From Micromonospora sp. HM5-17 (GTDB taxonomy: Bacteria > Actinomycetota > Actinomycetes > Mycobacteriales > Micromonosporaceae), in NCBI RefSeq assembly GCF_003762835.1, contig NZ_RJWA01000014.1, forward strand, positions 16,750 through 80,749: a stretch of 64,000 nt of DNA. Direction: 5' to 3'. The notes below the pieces were generated by a model. It worked only from the letters and a program-made list of their open reading frames with translations, had not been told where the DNA came from and did no database searches. The position numbers were made by a program, and so were the translations under genes. This document shows positions 19,449-29,103 of this stretch, one piece after another (the first letter of the stretch is position 1; every line of letters starts with the position of its first letter).

Positions 19449-19754
19449 TTGAGGTTGTCTGTTTCCGAGACGTTGCTGATCTTCGTCGCCATCCCACTCG
19501 CCGCCGTGCTGGTGATCACCGTGCTGGCGCGGATCGGTCGAGGCAGCGGCGCCGGTTCCAAGCGGTACCGCCCGGGACGGCCGTTCACGTTCACCCCGGT
19601 CTGGTTCCTCTCCTCGCCCAAGCATCTGACCGACGCCGCCCGCACCGCCCTGCCGGAGGGCGCGGAGGCCAGGGCGCTGACCAGTGGCGAGATCGAAACC
19701 ATCAGCGCGCCGAAGCGCGCGGGCGTGACAGGGGGCGCAAGTGACCGCTGGTAA
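19449..19754 (+). CDS. Small membrane protein, CtaJ-like (aa3 oxidase accessory)
   Basis: 101 aa protein with a single N-terminal transmembrane helix (SETLLIFVAIPLAAVLVITVL) followed by the cytoplasmic motif KRYRPGRPFTFTPVWFL. That helix plus YRPG..W/F pattern is how I recall the CtaJ subunit of the mycobacterial cytochrome aa3 oxidase, so CtaJ-like is my best call, from memory. No ATG is near; TTG at 19449 or TTG at 19455 must serve, with GGGGG upstream. It overlaps the DUF5130 gene by 14 nt. Confidence 0.65.
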   Translation: MRLSVSETLLIFVAIPLAAVLVITVLARIGRGSGAGSKRYRPGRPFTFTPVWFLSSPKHLTDAARTALPEGAEARALTSGEIETISAPKRAGVTGGASDRW

Positions 19755-20181
19755 GAGCGTGGCGACGACCGACGTGCCCGAATCGCGTACCGAGCACCCC
19801 GCCGCTCGGCCGGACGTGCTGGACGGCCCGTTCACCACCCGCCAGCTCCTGCGTATCGACGACGCGCTGCGGATCGCCGACCAGTCGACCGGGCTGATCT
19901 TCTCGGTCTACGTCGGTCCGCTGGACGAGCCGGTCCGCGAGCACGCGCAGCGGCTGCACGCCACGATCGCCGACCCGGCCCGCGCGGTCCTGATCGCGCT
20001 GTCGCCGAACCAGCGGGTGCTGGAGGTGGTGACCGGCTCGGAGGCACGTAAGCGGATCCCGGACCGGGACGCCAAGCTGGCCGCCCTCTCGATGGTGGCG
20101 GCGTTCGGCGGCGGTGACCTGGCCGGAGGCATCGTCACCGGGCTCGACCAGCTCGCCACCCGGGCCGGCCGCGCCGCCTGA
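19741..20181 (+). CDS. DUF5130 family protein
   Basis: 146 aa soluble protein. The conserved portion starts FTTRQLLRIDDALRIADQST and continues FSVYVGPLDEPVREHA, then AVLIALSPNQRVLEVVTGSEARKRIPD, a TPM-like alpha/beta fold; the end is Gly-rich (AAFGGGDLAGGIVTGLDQL). In mycobacteria the family sits next to pepN (Rv2468c, from memory), as it does here. Function unknown; the overlap with the CtaJ-like gene hints at a link to the respiratory membrane. GTG start at 19741. Confidence 0.8.
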   Translation: MTAGKSVATTDVPESRTEHPAARPDVLDGPFTTRQLLRIDDALRIADQSTGLIFSVYVGPLDEPVREHAQRLHATIADPARAVLIALSPNQRVLEVVTGSEARKRIPDRDAKLAALSMVAAFGGGDLAGGIVTGLDQLATRAGRAA

Positions 20182-20300
20182 TCGTCGTCCGGCCCTCGCC
20201 GAGACCGGCGCCTGGGCCGACCGGCCGTGCCCGTCGGGCCGGCCAACCGTACCCGCCGGGCGGGCCGGAGAACCGGCCCGCCCGATCGACGTACCCGAGA

Positions 20301-22865
20301 TCAGGCGCTGGCCGCGGCAGCGTCCCGGGCCCGGGCCCTCAGCGCCCGGAGCACCCCGTCCTTGCCCTCGGCGACCAGCCGACGCAGCGGAGCCGGGTGT
20401 CCCGGCTCGGCCAGCCACGCGTCGGTGGCCCGAACCGTCTCCTCGCTGATCTGGTACGCCGGGTAGGCCAGGAGCACGAACTCCTGCGCCGGCTCGCTGT
20501 CCCGGTTGGCCCAGACCCGGGCGACGTCGGCGAAGAAGCGCTCGGCGTACGGCGCGGTCAGCTCGACCTGGGCCGGGTGCTGGAAGCCCTGCAGCAGCGC
20601 GCGGTTGCGCCAGTTCGGCAGCGGCTCGTCCCCGGTCAGGGCGCGCCACACCTCGGCCTTGTTCTCGGGGGTCGGCACCAGCGCGTAGGCCTGCGCCGCC
20701 TCCCGCTCGCCGCTGGCGGTCCGGTCGGCGGCCAGTTCCGCGTCGATCTCCTCCCGGCCGGCCGCACCCCCCGCCACCAGCGCCCGGAGCACGGTCCAGC
20801 GCAGCTCCGTGTCGACGGTCAGCCCCGCCGGCAGCTCGACGCCGTCGAGCCAGCCGCGCAGCACGGCGAGTTCGTCGTCGCTCCGGGCCGCCGTGGCGTA
20901 CGTGCGGGCCCAGGCGAGTTGCAGGCCGCTGCCCGGCGCGGCGGTGGTCACCGCGGCCCGGGCGGTCCGGGCGAGGGCCGCCCAGCCGGTCGGCGCCCAG
21001 TCCGGGTCGGCGTACGAGGTGAGGGTGGCGGCCACCTGCCGCAGGGTCGCGGTGACCAGGTTGATGTCGGTCTCGGCGGGCAGCCCGGCCAGCGCCAGCG
21101 CCACGTAGTCGCGGGCCGCCAGCTCGGCGTCGCGCACCATGTCCCAGGCCGCCGCCCAGCAGAGGCCCCGGGCCAGCGAGGATTCGAAGCCGGCGATGTG
21201 CTCCACCACGGTCGCCATCGACCGGTCGTCGAGCCGGAGCTTGGCGTACGTCAGGTCGTCGTCGTTGAGCAGCAGGACGTCCGGGGCGGCGACCCCGACG
21301 AGCTGGGGCAGCTCGGTCCGCTCCCCGGTGACGTCGACCTCGATCCGGTCCCGCCGGACGAGCCGGCCGTCGACCAGGTCGTAGAGGCCCACCCCGATCC
21401 GGTGCGTCCGGAGCGTGGGGTGCGCACTCGGCGCCTCCTGCCGGACCGCCACCGCGCGGTACGTGCCGTCCGGCCCGATCTCCACCTCCGGACGCAACGT
21501 GTTGACCTGGGCGGTCTCCAGCCACTCGGCGGCGAACTTGCGCAGCTCCCGACCGGAGGCCGCCTCCAGCTCGGTCAGCAGGTCGTCGAAGGTGGCGTTG
21601 CCCCAGGCGTACTTGCCGAAGTAGCTGCGCAGACCGTCGAGGAACGCCGTCTCGCCGACGTACGCGACGAGCTGCTTGAGCACGCTGGCGCCCTTGGCGT
21701 ACGTGATGCCGTCGAAGTTGACCTCGACCGCCTCCAGGTCCGGCATCTCGCAGTAGACCGGGTGGGTGGAGGAGAGCTGGTCCTGGCGGTAGCCCCAGTT
21801 CTTGCGGACCGAGAGGAAGGTGGTCCAGGCGTCGGTGAAGCGGGTCGCGTTGGTGTTGCACCAGTGGCTGGCCCACTCGGCGAACGACTCGTTCAGCCAG
21901 AGGTCGTTCCACCAGCGCATCGTCACCAGGTCGCCGAACCACATGTGGGCCAGCTCGTGCAGGATCGTGTTGGCCCGCTGCTCGTACTCGAAGTCGGTGA
22001 CCTGGGACCGGAAGATGTAGTGCGCCTCGGCGTGGGTGACACAGCCGAGGTTCTCCATCGCACCGGCGTTGAAGTCGGGGACCCAGACCTGGTCGTACTT
22101 TGGCAGGGGGTAGCGGACCCCGAACTGCCGGTGGAAGAAGTCGAAGCCCTGCCGGGTGATCAGGTGCAGGTCGTCGGGGTCGAAGTACCGCGCCATGCTG
22201 GCCCGGCAGAAGTAGCCCATGTCGATGCCGTCGTGGGTACGCCGCACCTCGTGGTAAGGCCCGGCGCAGAGCGCGGTGATGTAGGTGCTCATCCGGACCG
22301 ACTCGGCGAAGTGGACCGTCTTGGTGCCCTCGCCGGCCGGCTCCTCGGCCCGGACCGGCATGTTGGAGATCACCCGCCAGTGCGCCGGCACGGTCGCGTG
22401 CCAGGTGAAGACGCTCTTCAGGTCGGGCTGGTCGAAGCAGGCGAAGACCCGTTGGGCGTCGGCGGTCTCGAACTGGCTGTAGAGGTACGTCTCACCGTCG
22501 ACCGGGTCGACGCTGCGGTGCAGCCCCTGGCCGCTGGAGGAGTAGAGGAAGTCGGCGTCGACGACCAGGACGTTCTCGGCCGCCAGATCGCGCAGCGTGA
22601 GGCCGGCCTCGGCTGACCAGCCGCCGACGTCGACCGGCTCACCGTTGAGGGTGGCGGACCGAATCGCGTCGGCGGCCACCTCGATGAAGGTGCTCGCGCC
22701 CGGCTCGGCGCAGCGGAACCGGACCTCGGTGACCGAGCGGAAGGTGCGGTTCTCCGCAGCCTGTCCGGCGGACGAGAGGTCGAGGTGGATGTCGTACCCG
22801 GTGACGTCGAGCAGCCGCCCCCGCTCTGCCGCCTCGACCTGGGTCAGGTTTCGCACTCCTGGCAC
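20301..22865 (-). CDS. pepN: Aminopeptidase N
   Basis: 854 aa M1 zinc metallopeptidase removing N-terminal residues from peptides in the cytoplasm. Visible: PDFNAGAMENLGCV exopeptidase motif, HELAHMWFGD zinc site (HExxH) with the third ligand Glu in NESFAEW 18 residues on, and the long helical C-terminal domain (ERAP1-like) from about residue 520. Start: GTG at 22865 with GGAG 6 nt upstream gives VPGVRNLTQ, matching the MPGTNLT-type N terminus I know from other actinomycetes; an ATG at 22877 adds four residues. It is convergent with the DUF5130 gene and diverges from the Rv2466c-like gene. Confidence 0.95.
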   Translation of the reverse strand: MPGVRNLTQVEAAERGRLLDVTGYDIHLDLSSAGQAAENRTFRSVTEVRFRCAEPGASTFIEVAADAIRSATLNGEPVDVGGWSAEAGLTLRDLAAENVLVVDADFLYSSSGQGLHRSVDPVDGETYLYSQFETADAQRVFACFDQPDLKSVFTWHATVPAHWRVISNMPVRAEEPAGEGTKTVHFAESVRMSTYITALCAGPYHEVRRTHDGIDMGYFCRASMARYFDPDDLHLITRQGFDFFHRQFGVRYPLPKYDQVWVPDFNAGAMENLGCVTHAEAHYIFRSQVTDFEYEQRANTILHELAHMWFGDLVTMRWWNDLWLNESFAEWASHWCNTNATRFTDAWTTFLSVRKNWGYRQDQLSSTHPVYCEMPDLEAVEVNFDGITYAKGASVLKQLVAYVGETAFLDGLRSYFGKYAWGNATFDDLLTELEAASGRELRKFAAEWLETAQVNTLRPEVEIGPDGTYRAVAVRQEAPSAHPTLRTHRIGVGLYDLVDGRLVRRDRIEVDVTGERTELPQLVGVAAPDVLLLNDDDLTYAKLRLDDRSMATVVEHIAGFESSLARGLCWAAAWDMVRDAELAARDYVALALAGLPAETDINLVTATLRQVAATLTSYADPDWAPTGWAALARTARAAVTTAAPGSGLQLAWARTYATAARSDDELAVLRGWLDGVELPAGLTVDTELRWTVLRALVAGGAAGREEIDAELAADRTASGEREAAQAYALVPTPENKAEVWRALTGDEPLPNWRNRALLQGFQHPAQVELTAPYAERFFADVARVWANRDSEPAQEFVLLAYPAYQISEETVRATDAWLAEPGHPAPLRRLVAEGKDGVLRALRARARDAAAASA

Positions 22866-23094
22866 GTGAATCTCCATCCGATCTCACCGCTGCTGTCTCC
22901 GCTGACAGCGCGTCTGTCCCCGTTGACAGCATGTCGAGCCCATTGCCACGGCTTCCGCCCGAGTCTGTCATGCCTCGGCGGCGGGCCGGGTGCCCCAGGT
23001 CACGGTCTCATCCCAGTGCCGTCGTCGGGGCGCCGGGGTGAAGATTCCTTAACGTGTCGCCATTTCTGGCGACTCGACGACGAAGGGAGTCGGC

Positions 23095-23721
23095 GTGTCC
23101 GAGCGCGCGGCTGTTGACATGTTCTTCGATCCGGTGTGCCCCTGGGCCTGGATCACCTCCCGGTGGCTTCTCGAGGTGGAGCGGGTTCGGCCGGTCGACG
23201 TACGGTTCCGGGTGATGAGCCTGTCGGTGCTCAACGAGGGGCGGGACCTGCCGGAGGAGTACCGGAAGCTCCTCGACACCGCGTGGGGCCCGGTGCGGAT
23301 CTGCATCGCCGTCGAGCAGCAGCACGGCTCGCAGGCGGTCCGCGACCTCTACACCGCGTTGGGGAACCGGATCCACCTCGCCCGGCAGGAGCGGGGCCCC
23401 GAGCTGTACCGCGCGGCGCTGGCCGAGGTCGGCCTGGATCCGGCGCTCGCCGAGGTCGCCGACTCGACCGAGTACGACGAGGCGCTGCGCGCCAGCCACG
23501 ACGCGGGGATGAAGCCGGTCGGGCAGGACGTGGGTACCCCGGTGATCCACGTCCCCGGTCCGGTGCCGGGTCAGACCATGGCGTTCTTCGGTCCGGTGGT
23601 GACCCCGGCCCCGAAGGGCGAGGCGGCGGGTCGGCTCTGGGACGGGGTGCTCCTGGTCGCCGGCACCCCCGGCTTCTACGAGCTGAAGCGGACCCGTACC
23701 GAGGAGCCGAGCTTCGACTGA
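23095..23721 (+). CDS. Mycothiol-linked DsbA-fold protein (Rv2466c family), single-Cys variant
   Basis: 208 aa thioredoxin-fold protein with a helical insert. The family in mycobacteria is a mycothiol-dependent reductase/nitroreductase. The active-site stretch is FFDPVCPWAWITSRW; the mycobacterial protein has CPWC, so the second Cys is Ala here and only a monothiol mechanism is possible. The cis-Pro loop DVGTPVIHV and C-terminal LKRTRTEEPSFD are conserved. Start GTG 23095; ATG at 23119 is too far in. pepN diverges from it, as Rv2467/Rv2466c do. Confidence 0.85.
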   Translation: MSERAAVDMFFDPVCPWAWITSRWLLEVERVRPVDVRFRVMSLSVLNEGRDLPEEYRKLLDTAWGPVRICIAVEQQHGSQAVRDLYTALGNRIHLARQERGPELYRAALAEVGLDPALAEVADSTEYDEALRASHDAGMKPVGQDVGTPVIHVPGPVPGQTMAFFGPVVTPAPKGEAAGRLWDGVLLVAGTPGFYELKRTRTEEPSFD

Positions 23722-23850
23722 GCCCGCGACCGGGCGGGTCGCCGGCGGTCCGCACCGATGGGCCGCCGGCGACCCCGTACCCGCCCATGGGATGGACACC
23801 GGCGGGGTATGCGGGTGGCGGGTGTGGGGCCGGCGGTAGCGTCACGGCAC

Positions 23851-25092
23851 ATGACGGTCGTGCATCCGATCAGCCGGGCCTGGATCACCACTGGCGGCAC
23901 CGGCGCGCAGAACTACGACGAGTTCGCCGACGACGCCGAGATCACCGAGATCATCCGGACGAATCCGCACAGCGCCCTCGCGATCGAGATGCCGCACCGC
24001 GCGCCGGAGAGTCTCGGCCGCTCGTTCACCGACTCCCTGCCCGACGCCGTCGCCAGGCTCGCCGACGCGAAGGCCGACGGCAGCTACACCCCCGCCGAGG
24101 AGGTGGTGGTCCTCTACCGGATCACCTCGCCCGGCGACGAGCCCGCCTACGGCCTCTTCGCCATGGTCGACACGGACCAGATCTCGACCAGCGCGGACGA
24201 GCCCGGGCTGGTGATCCGGAACGAGGAGGTCTTCATCGCCAAGGTCCGGGAGCGGGTCGCGTTGGCCGAGGCGACCGGGCACCTGCTCTCTCCGGTGCTG
24301 CTGCTCCAGACGGGCAACCGGGCTCCGCGGGGCGCACCGCCGGACGCGGCCGACGCCCTGCACCGGGCGCTCGCCGAGGCGACCGAGGCGGCCGGGGCGC
24401 CCGCCGCCACCGACCTCGACCAGGCCGGCCGTACGCATGCGATCTGGGTCGTCGGGCCGGGCGCCCGGCAGGACGAGCTGCTGGCGCTGGCCGGTGCCGG
24501 TGAGCTGGTCGTCGCGGACGGCAACCACCGCAGCCTGGCGGCGCAGCTCGGGAAGCTGCCCCGCTTCCTCGCCGTGATCACCACCCCCGGCTCGGTGGCG
24601 ATCCAGCCGTACAACCGGCTGGTGAGCGAGCTGACCAGCGCCCCGGAGGAGCTGCTCGGCCGGCTGCGCGGGGCGGGGGCGCGGATCGAGCCGGTGGCCG
24701 GTCCGCCGGCCGTACCGGAAGCGGGCGGGACCGTGCTGCTCTACCTGGCCGGACAGGCGTACGCCGTGACGCTGCCCGCCGGGTCCGGCGGCAGGGTGGA
24801 GAACCTGGATCACGCGCTGGTCGAGCGGCTGGTGCTGCGGGACGCGCTCGGGCTCGACCCGGGGGACAAGCGGATCACGTACGTCGGTGGGGACTACCCG
24901 GCGAGCTGGCTGGTGGGGGAGGTCGACGCCGGTCGGGCGGAGCTCGCCGTGCTGATCGCCCCGGTGACGGTGGACGACTTCGTGGCGGTCAACCTGGCCC
25001 GGCAGAAGATGCCCCGGAAGAGCACCTGGTTCACGCCGAAGGCCCGGGCCGGTCTGGTCCTGGCGGAGCTGCACCGCGACGACGCCCGGTAG
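23851..25092 (+). CDS. DUF1015 family protein
   Basis: 413 aa soluble protein. DUF1015 hallmarks: NYDEFADDAEITEIIRTNPH near the N terminus and the central VVADGNHRSLAAQL (family form ADGHHRY). Several bacterial DUF1015 proteins sit beside serine or sugar metabolism genes, but the biochemical role is not established. ATG at 23851 is preceded by a weak GGCGG; the longer frame to 23758 reads as Arg/Gly-rich filler. It is transcribed in the same direction as the Rv2466c-like gene and rpiB with gaps over 100 bp. Confidence 0.8.
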   Translation: MTVVHPISRAWITTGGTGAQNYDEFADDAEITEIIRTNPHSALAIEMPHRAPESLGRSFTDSLPDAVARLADAKADGSYTPAEEVVVLYRITSPGDEPAYGLFAMVDTDQISTSADEPGLVIRNEEVFIAKVRERVALAEATGHLLSPVLLLQTGNRAPRGAPPDAADALHRALAEATEAAGAPAATDLDQAGRTHAIWVVGPGARQDELLALAGAGELVVADGNHRSLAAQLGKLPRFLAVITTPGSVAIQPYNRLVSELTSAPEELLGRLRGAGARIEPVAGPPAVPEAGGTVLLYLAGQAYAVTLPAGSGGRVENLDHALVERLVLRDALGLDPGDKRITYVGGDYPASWLVGEVDAGRAELAVLIAPVTVDDFVAVNLARQKMPRKSTWFTPKARAGLVLAELHRDDAR

Positions 25093-25264
25093 CGGGCGGC
25101 GCTGCCGATGCCGGCCGGGCCGGGGCGCGCTGCTGACGCCGGTCGGGCGGGGCCGGCCGGCACACGCCGCGCGACCGGTCGGCACACCGGGTCGGGTTGT
25201 GATCTGTCCGGCTGGCACCGTGCCCGCCGGCGGCGCCGCCGACCGGGCTGACAGACTGCGGGAC

Positions 25265-25741
<477 letters not shown>

Positions 25742-25829
25742 CCGGTCGGTCTGGTCGTCCGGCCTCGCGGATACGCCGCCGCGGTGTCCGGCGTGCCGGC
25801 GTCGAGGCCGGGGGCTGCGTCCCGCCGGG

Positions 25830-26132
25830 TCAGCGCCGGTGGCGGGGGAGTTCCTCGCGGGGCACCCAGTTGCGCCGGACCAGGACCAGCCGTTCGGCGG
25901 CCTCGGCGAGGTCGGCCTCGGTGGGACGGGCGGCGTCCCGGGCCCGCATGGCCGCGCGGACACTGACCTGGGAGGCGCCCGAACCGACCAGGCCGCGCAG
26001 GCCCCGCTCGGTGTCGCGGTCGTCGCCGGCCGGAACGCCGACCGGTCCGGGTTCCGACCCGCGTCGGCCCTCCTCCGCCGTGGCGTTCGGATCGTGCCGG
26101 AGCCGTCGTCGCCGACGCTCGGAATCGGTCAT
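25830..26132 (-). CDS. Small conserved actinobacterial protein
   Basis: 100 aa protein, very basic at both ends, soluble. The C-terminal half, GSGASQVSVRAAMRARDAAR, then EADLAEAAERLVLVRRNWVP, is a pattern I recall as a widely conserved unassigned actinobacterial protein; the N-terminal half is low complexity. Function unknown. It is convergent with rpiB, 88 bp away. Confidence 0.7.
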   Translation of the reverse strand: MTDSERRRRRLRHDPNATAEEGRRGSEPGPVGVPAGDDRDTERGLRGLVGSGASQVSVRAAMRARDAARPTEADLAEAAERLVLVRRNWVPREELPRHRR

Positions 26133-26368
26133 GTGGTGACACTACCGTCCTCCGCGGCAGCGGCGTCCCCGGACCGGCTCCGTCCGTTCGCCGGGGTCGG
26201 AGGCCGGTTTCGGGTTCGTTCGTCGGGGCGGTTACCGACCGGAGTGGTCTGTCGGGCCCGCGCCTCGGCGACCGCTTTGTCGCCTGGCTACCCTCGGATA
26301 CGGGCACGGATGGCGCCGGAGTCAGATCAATGGAAGACCCCGGCGGGCGCCATCGATGGGGAGGATCG

Positions 26369-26881
26369 ATGTCAGACCAGACGCCGTGGGCGGAGCGGAC
26401 CGTCGAGATGCCGCCGGAGCCGCCGGGATTCCGGCGCGGGGTGGCGCAGGTGGGCGTGCCCCGGCCCCGTCCGGAGCCGGAGCCGACCGAGCCGATCGGC
26501 CCGGAGTGGCCGGGTGTCGAACCGCGACCGCAGCTGCCCCCTGGGTATCACTGGCGGCAACTGCGCCTGGGGGCGCACTGGAGCATGATCGGCGGCCTCT
26601 TCGCCTTCGTCTGTTGGGGGATCTGGGCCATCTCCGGGCGCGGCGACCTGACCAGCCCGGTGGTCACCTTCCTGCTCACCCTCGGCATCGCGGTCGGGCT
26701 CTTCGCGCTCTCCCGGCTCGTCGGCCGGGTCGTCCTGGAGCGTCAGCTCGGTCGGATCCGGCGTACGGCACGGGCGTCGCACCTGGTCACCGGGGTCTTC
26801 CTGGTGGCGGTCGGGGTGGCGTACCTGCGCCAGACGGAGTGGGTCGTGGACCTGTGGAACTGGGTGGCCAGCCTGGGCTGA
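26369..26881 (+). CDS. Putative membrane protein, three helices
   Basis: 170 aa. A Pro/Glu-rich cytoplasmic N terminus (1-70) precedes a conserved GYHWRQLRLGAHWSMIG segment and then three hydrophobic stretches: GGLFAFVCWGIWAIS, VTFLLTLGIAVGLFALSRLVG and HLVTGVFLVAVGVAYL. No enzymatic motif. ATG at 26369 with GGGAGG upstream; the earlier in-frame ATG at 26330 has none. Family unknown to me. Confidence 0.7.
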   Translation: MSDQTPWAERTVEMPPEPPGFRRGVAQVGVPRPRPEPEPTEPIGPEWPGVEPRPQLPPGYHWRQLRLGAHWSMIGGLFAFVCWGIWAISGRGDLTSPVVTFLLTLGIAVGLFALSRLVGRVVLERQLGRIRRTARASHLVTGVFLVAVGVAYLRQTEWVVDLWNWVASLG

Positions 26882-26917
26882 GCGCACGTACCGGACAGGT
26901 GATGATCAGGGTGACAA

Positions 26918-26944
26918 GTCACGATTTGGTCACTCGATAGTTAC
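26918..26944. promoter_or_regulatory. Three 11-bp direct repeats of GTNAC (OmpR/PhoB-family box)
   Basis: GTCAC at 26918, GTCAC at 26929 and GTTAC at 26940 are spaced exactly 11 bp apart, and a further GTGAC at 26911 makes a palindrome with the first. A -10-like TACGAT lies at 26974-26979 with no recognisable -35, so the repeats end where an activator would replace the -35. Period and sequence suit PhoP or MtrA. Likely controls the glycosyltransferase gene at 27013. Confidence 0.55.
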
Positions 26945-27012
26945 TGAGCGCGTGGCGTCCGATTACCCGGCGCTACGATTCGGTCTCCGTCCTCCCCCGG
27001 AGGTTGTCGACG

Positions 27013-28146
27013 GTGACCATGCTCAGCGTGATCGTCCCGGTCTACCAGGTACGGGACTACCTGGCGGACTGCCTGGACTCGATCCTCGGTCAGCCCTTCT
27101 CCGACCTCGAACTGGTCGCGGTGGACGACGCCTCGACCGACGGCTGCGCCGAGATCCTGGCCGGGTACGCCGCCCGTGACCCCCGGATGGTGGTGCTGAC
27201 CTTCCCGGTCAACCGTGGGCTGGGCGCGGCCCGCAACGCCGGCCTGGCGCGGGCCACCGGCGAGTACGTGTGGTTCGTCGACGCCGACGACTGGCTGCCC
27301 GCGGGAACGCTGCCGGCGGTCGCCGACCGGCTCACCGGGACCCGCCCGGACCTGTTGGTCACGGCGTACACCCGGCACTACCCGGACGGCCGCATCCGGC
27401 ACTGCCCGCTCTCGGGCGTCGCCGGGGGCGCGCCGCCGCCCGAGGTCTTCGCCCTGCGGGACGTTCCCGGCCTGTTGCAGGTGCTGCACATCACCTGCAA
27501 CAAGGTGATTCGGCGGGGCTTCCTCACCAACCTGGGGCTGGCCTTCGGGTCCGGCTGGTACGAGGACGTGTCGTTCAGCTTCCCGCTGATGCTGGCCGCG
27601 CCGCGGATCAGCCTGCTCGACCGGTGCTGCTACGCGTACCGGCAGCGTCCCTCGGGCGCGATCACCTGCACGGTCAGCGACCGCCACTTCGAGGTCTTCG
27701 CGCACTGGGACCGGGTGATGGCCGGGCTCGGATCGGCCGCGGAGGTGTCGAGCGAACTCCGTCAGCTGATCTTCGAGCGGATGATCTGGCACCTGCTCCA
27801 GGTGCTCGGCCACCCGCGCCGGGTGCCGCCACACCGGCGCCGGGAGTTCTTCGCCGAGATCGTGACCCGGTACCGCCGCCACGTGCCCCCGGGCGGCTAC
27901 CGGCCCCCGCGCGGCACGCTCGGGTTGAAGCACCGGCTCGTCGGCCGTGGGGCGTACCGGCTGTTCGCGGCGCTGCGCGCGGCCCGGCAGGTGCACGTCG
28001 GCGTGGTGGCCCGGGTCCGGCCGCCGCTGCCGGTCCAGCCGCCGGTCGCGCGGTCCCGAACCCGACCGGTGGAGACGGCGGCGTCGAGCCCGAGCCGGTC
28101 GGCGGGCGGTCCCGGCCCGGACGCCCGCTCCCGCCCGCGACCGTGA
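27013..28146 (+). CDS. Glycosyltransferase family 2 (wall/teichoic polymer type)
   Basis: 377 aa GT-A enzyme. N-terminal Rossmann-like region SVIVPVYQVRDYLADCLDSI, nucleotide-binding VAVDDASTDGCAE, NRGLGAARNAGLA, and the DxD in VWFVDADDW. This set resembles the CDP-glycerol/teichoic polymer and EpsJ-like transferases; acceptor unknown. No signal or membrane helix; a basic region (KHRLVGRGAYRLFAALRAAR) may hold it at the membrane, and the last 50 residues are low-complexity. Start GTG 27013 sits 9 nt after GGAGG; TTG 27004 would be too close and ATG 27019 is an alternative. Confidence 0.85.
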   Translation: MTMLSVIVPVYQVRDYLADCLDSILGQPFSDLELVAVDDASTDGCAEILAGYAARDPRMVVLTFPVNRGLGAARNAGLARATGEYVWFVDADDWLPAGTLPAVADRLTGTRPDLLVTAYTRHYPDGRIRHCPLSGVAGGAPPPEVFALRDVPGLLQVLHITCNKVIRRGFLTNLGLAFGSGWYEDVSFSFPLMLAAPRISLLDRCCYAYRQRPSGAITCTVSDRHFEVFAHWDRVMAGLGSAAEVSSELRQLIFERMIWHLLQVLGHPRRVPPHRRREFFAEIVTRYRRHVPPGGYRPPRGTLGLKHRLVGRGAYRLFAALRAARQVHVGVVARVRPPLPVQPPVARSRTRPVETAASSPSRSAGGPGPDARSRPRP

Positions 28147-28279
28147 CCGTGACCGGAGCCGTCGCCCGCGCCGCCGCGGCGGTCGCGGTGCCCGTCCCGC
28201 CCGCCGTCCCGCCGCGGCCGTCACCACCGCGATCCTCGGCAGCACGGGTCGGCCGGCCGACCCCGGCCGTGGCAGTCGC

Positions 28280-29083
28280 TCAGCCGCTGGCCTCCAGGCG
28301 ACCGGGGAAGCCTGACCGTGCCCGCCGCGCCGGTGTCTCCCTCCGGCCCGCGCCGTGCTCGCCGAGCGGGCCGACCCGCCACCCCCGACGCCGGCACTCG
28401 TCGAGCAGGTGGGGCAGGGCGGCCAGGCTGGCTCGCCAGGCGCCGGGTGCGGAGGTGCAGTCGGAGTCGTGCAGCAGCACGGTGCCACCGTCGGTCAGGC
28501 CGGACCGAAGGGTACGCAGCACCGAGGAGCGGGTCGCCGTTCTCGTCCAGTCCCGGCCCCAGCAGGTCCAGAGCACCGGGGTCAGGCCGAGCCGGCGGGC
28601 CGCCATCAGCGCGGCGGCGCTGAACACGCCGTACGGCGGCCGGAAGAACCGGGGCGGCCGGCCGGTCACCGCCCGGATCAGCTCCTGGGTCCGGGCCAGG
28701 TCGCGGTACGTCGCGTGCGGGCCGCGGAGCAGGAGGTTGTGGTGGGACCAGCCGTGCACCGCCACCTCGTGCCCGGCGGCGACGAGGTCGAGGCCGAGTT
28801 CCGGCGCCCGGTTCAGCATGGAGCCGAGGAGGAAGAACGTCGCGCGGGTCCGGTAGGCGGCGAGCGTCTCCAGGAAGTGCGGGGTCGACGCCGGGTCCGG
28901 GCCGTCGTCGAAGGTCAACGCGACGTGGCCGGGTACGCCCCGACCGCTGAGCCGGGGGAAGAACCGCAGCCGGATGCCCGGCAGCGCGGTCACCGCGGGC
29001 GCGACCTGCGCCGCTAGCGCGGCACCGAGCGTCGTCGCCGGTACCGCGCGTGCATGCACTCGTTCCTCCGCCCGCCACCCCAT
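28280..29083 (-). CDS. Polysaccharide deacetylase (NodB domain)
   Basis: 267 aa CE4 enzyme that removes N-acetyl or O-acetyl groups from a glycan such as peptidoglycan or chitin. Motifs: VALTFDDGPDP (motif 1, with catalytic base and metal Asp), HGWSHHN (motif 2, metal His), RFFRPPYGVFS (motif 3), and LLHDSD (His of motif 5). An N-terminal stretch of about 45 residues lacks a clear signal peptide. The ATG at 29083 has GGAGGA 6 nt upstream; ATG 29104 and GTG 29059 are alternatives because the ribosome-binding segment is duplicated. Convergent with the glycosyltransferase gene. Confidence 0.88.
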   Translation of the reverse strand: MGWRAEERVHARAVPATTLGAALAAQVAPAVTALPGIRLRFFPRLSGRGVPGHVALTFDDGPDPASTPHFLETLAAYRTRATFFLLGSMLNRAPELGLDLVAAGHEVAVHGWSHHNLLLRGPHATYRDLARTQELIRAVTGRPPRFFRPPYGVFSAAALMAARRLGLTPVLWTCWGRDWTRTATRSSVLRTLRSGLTDGGTVLLHDSDCTSAPGAWRASLAALPHLLDECRRRGWRVGPLGEHGAGRRETPARRARSGFPGRLEASG

Positions 29084-29103
29084 CGCCGTTCCTCCGCCCG
29101 CCA
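29061..29103. repeat. 17-bp direct repeat carrying a duplicated Shine-Dalgarno site
   Basis: The same 17 bases occur at 29061-29077 and 29087-29103 (period 26). On the minus strand each copy contains GGAGGA a few bases ahead of a possible start (ATG 29083, GTG 29059) of the deacetylase gene. Confidence 0.8.

Noticed and set aside
20397..22616. 739-codon frame on the plus strand
   Set aside because: Antisense shadow of pepN; Val/Gly/Arg-rich, no domain, while pepN has intact catalytic motifs.
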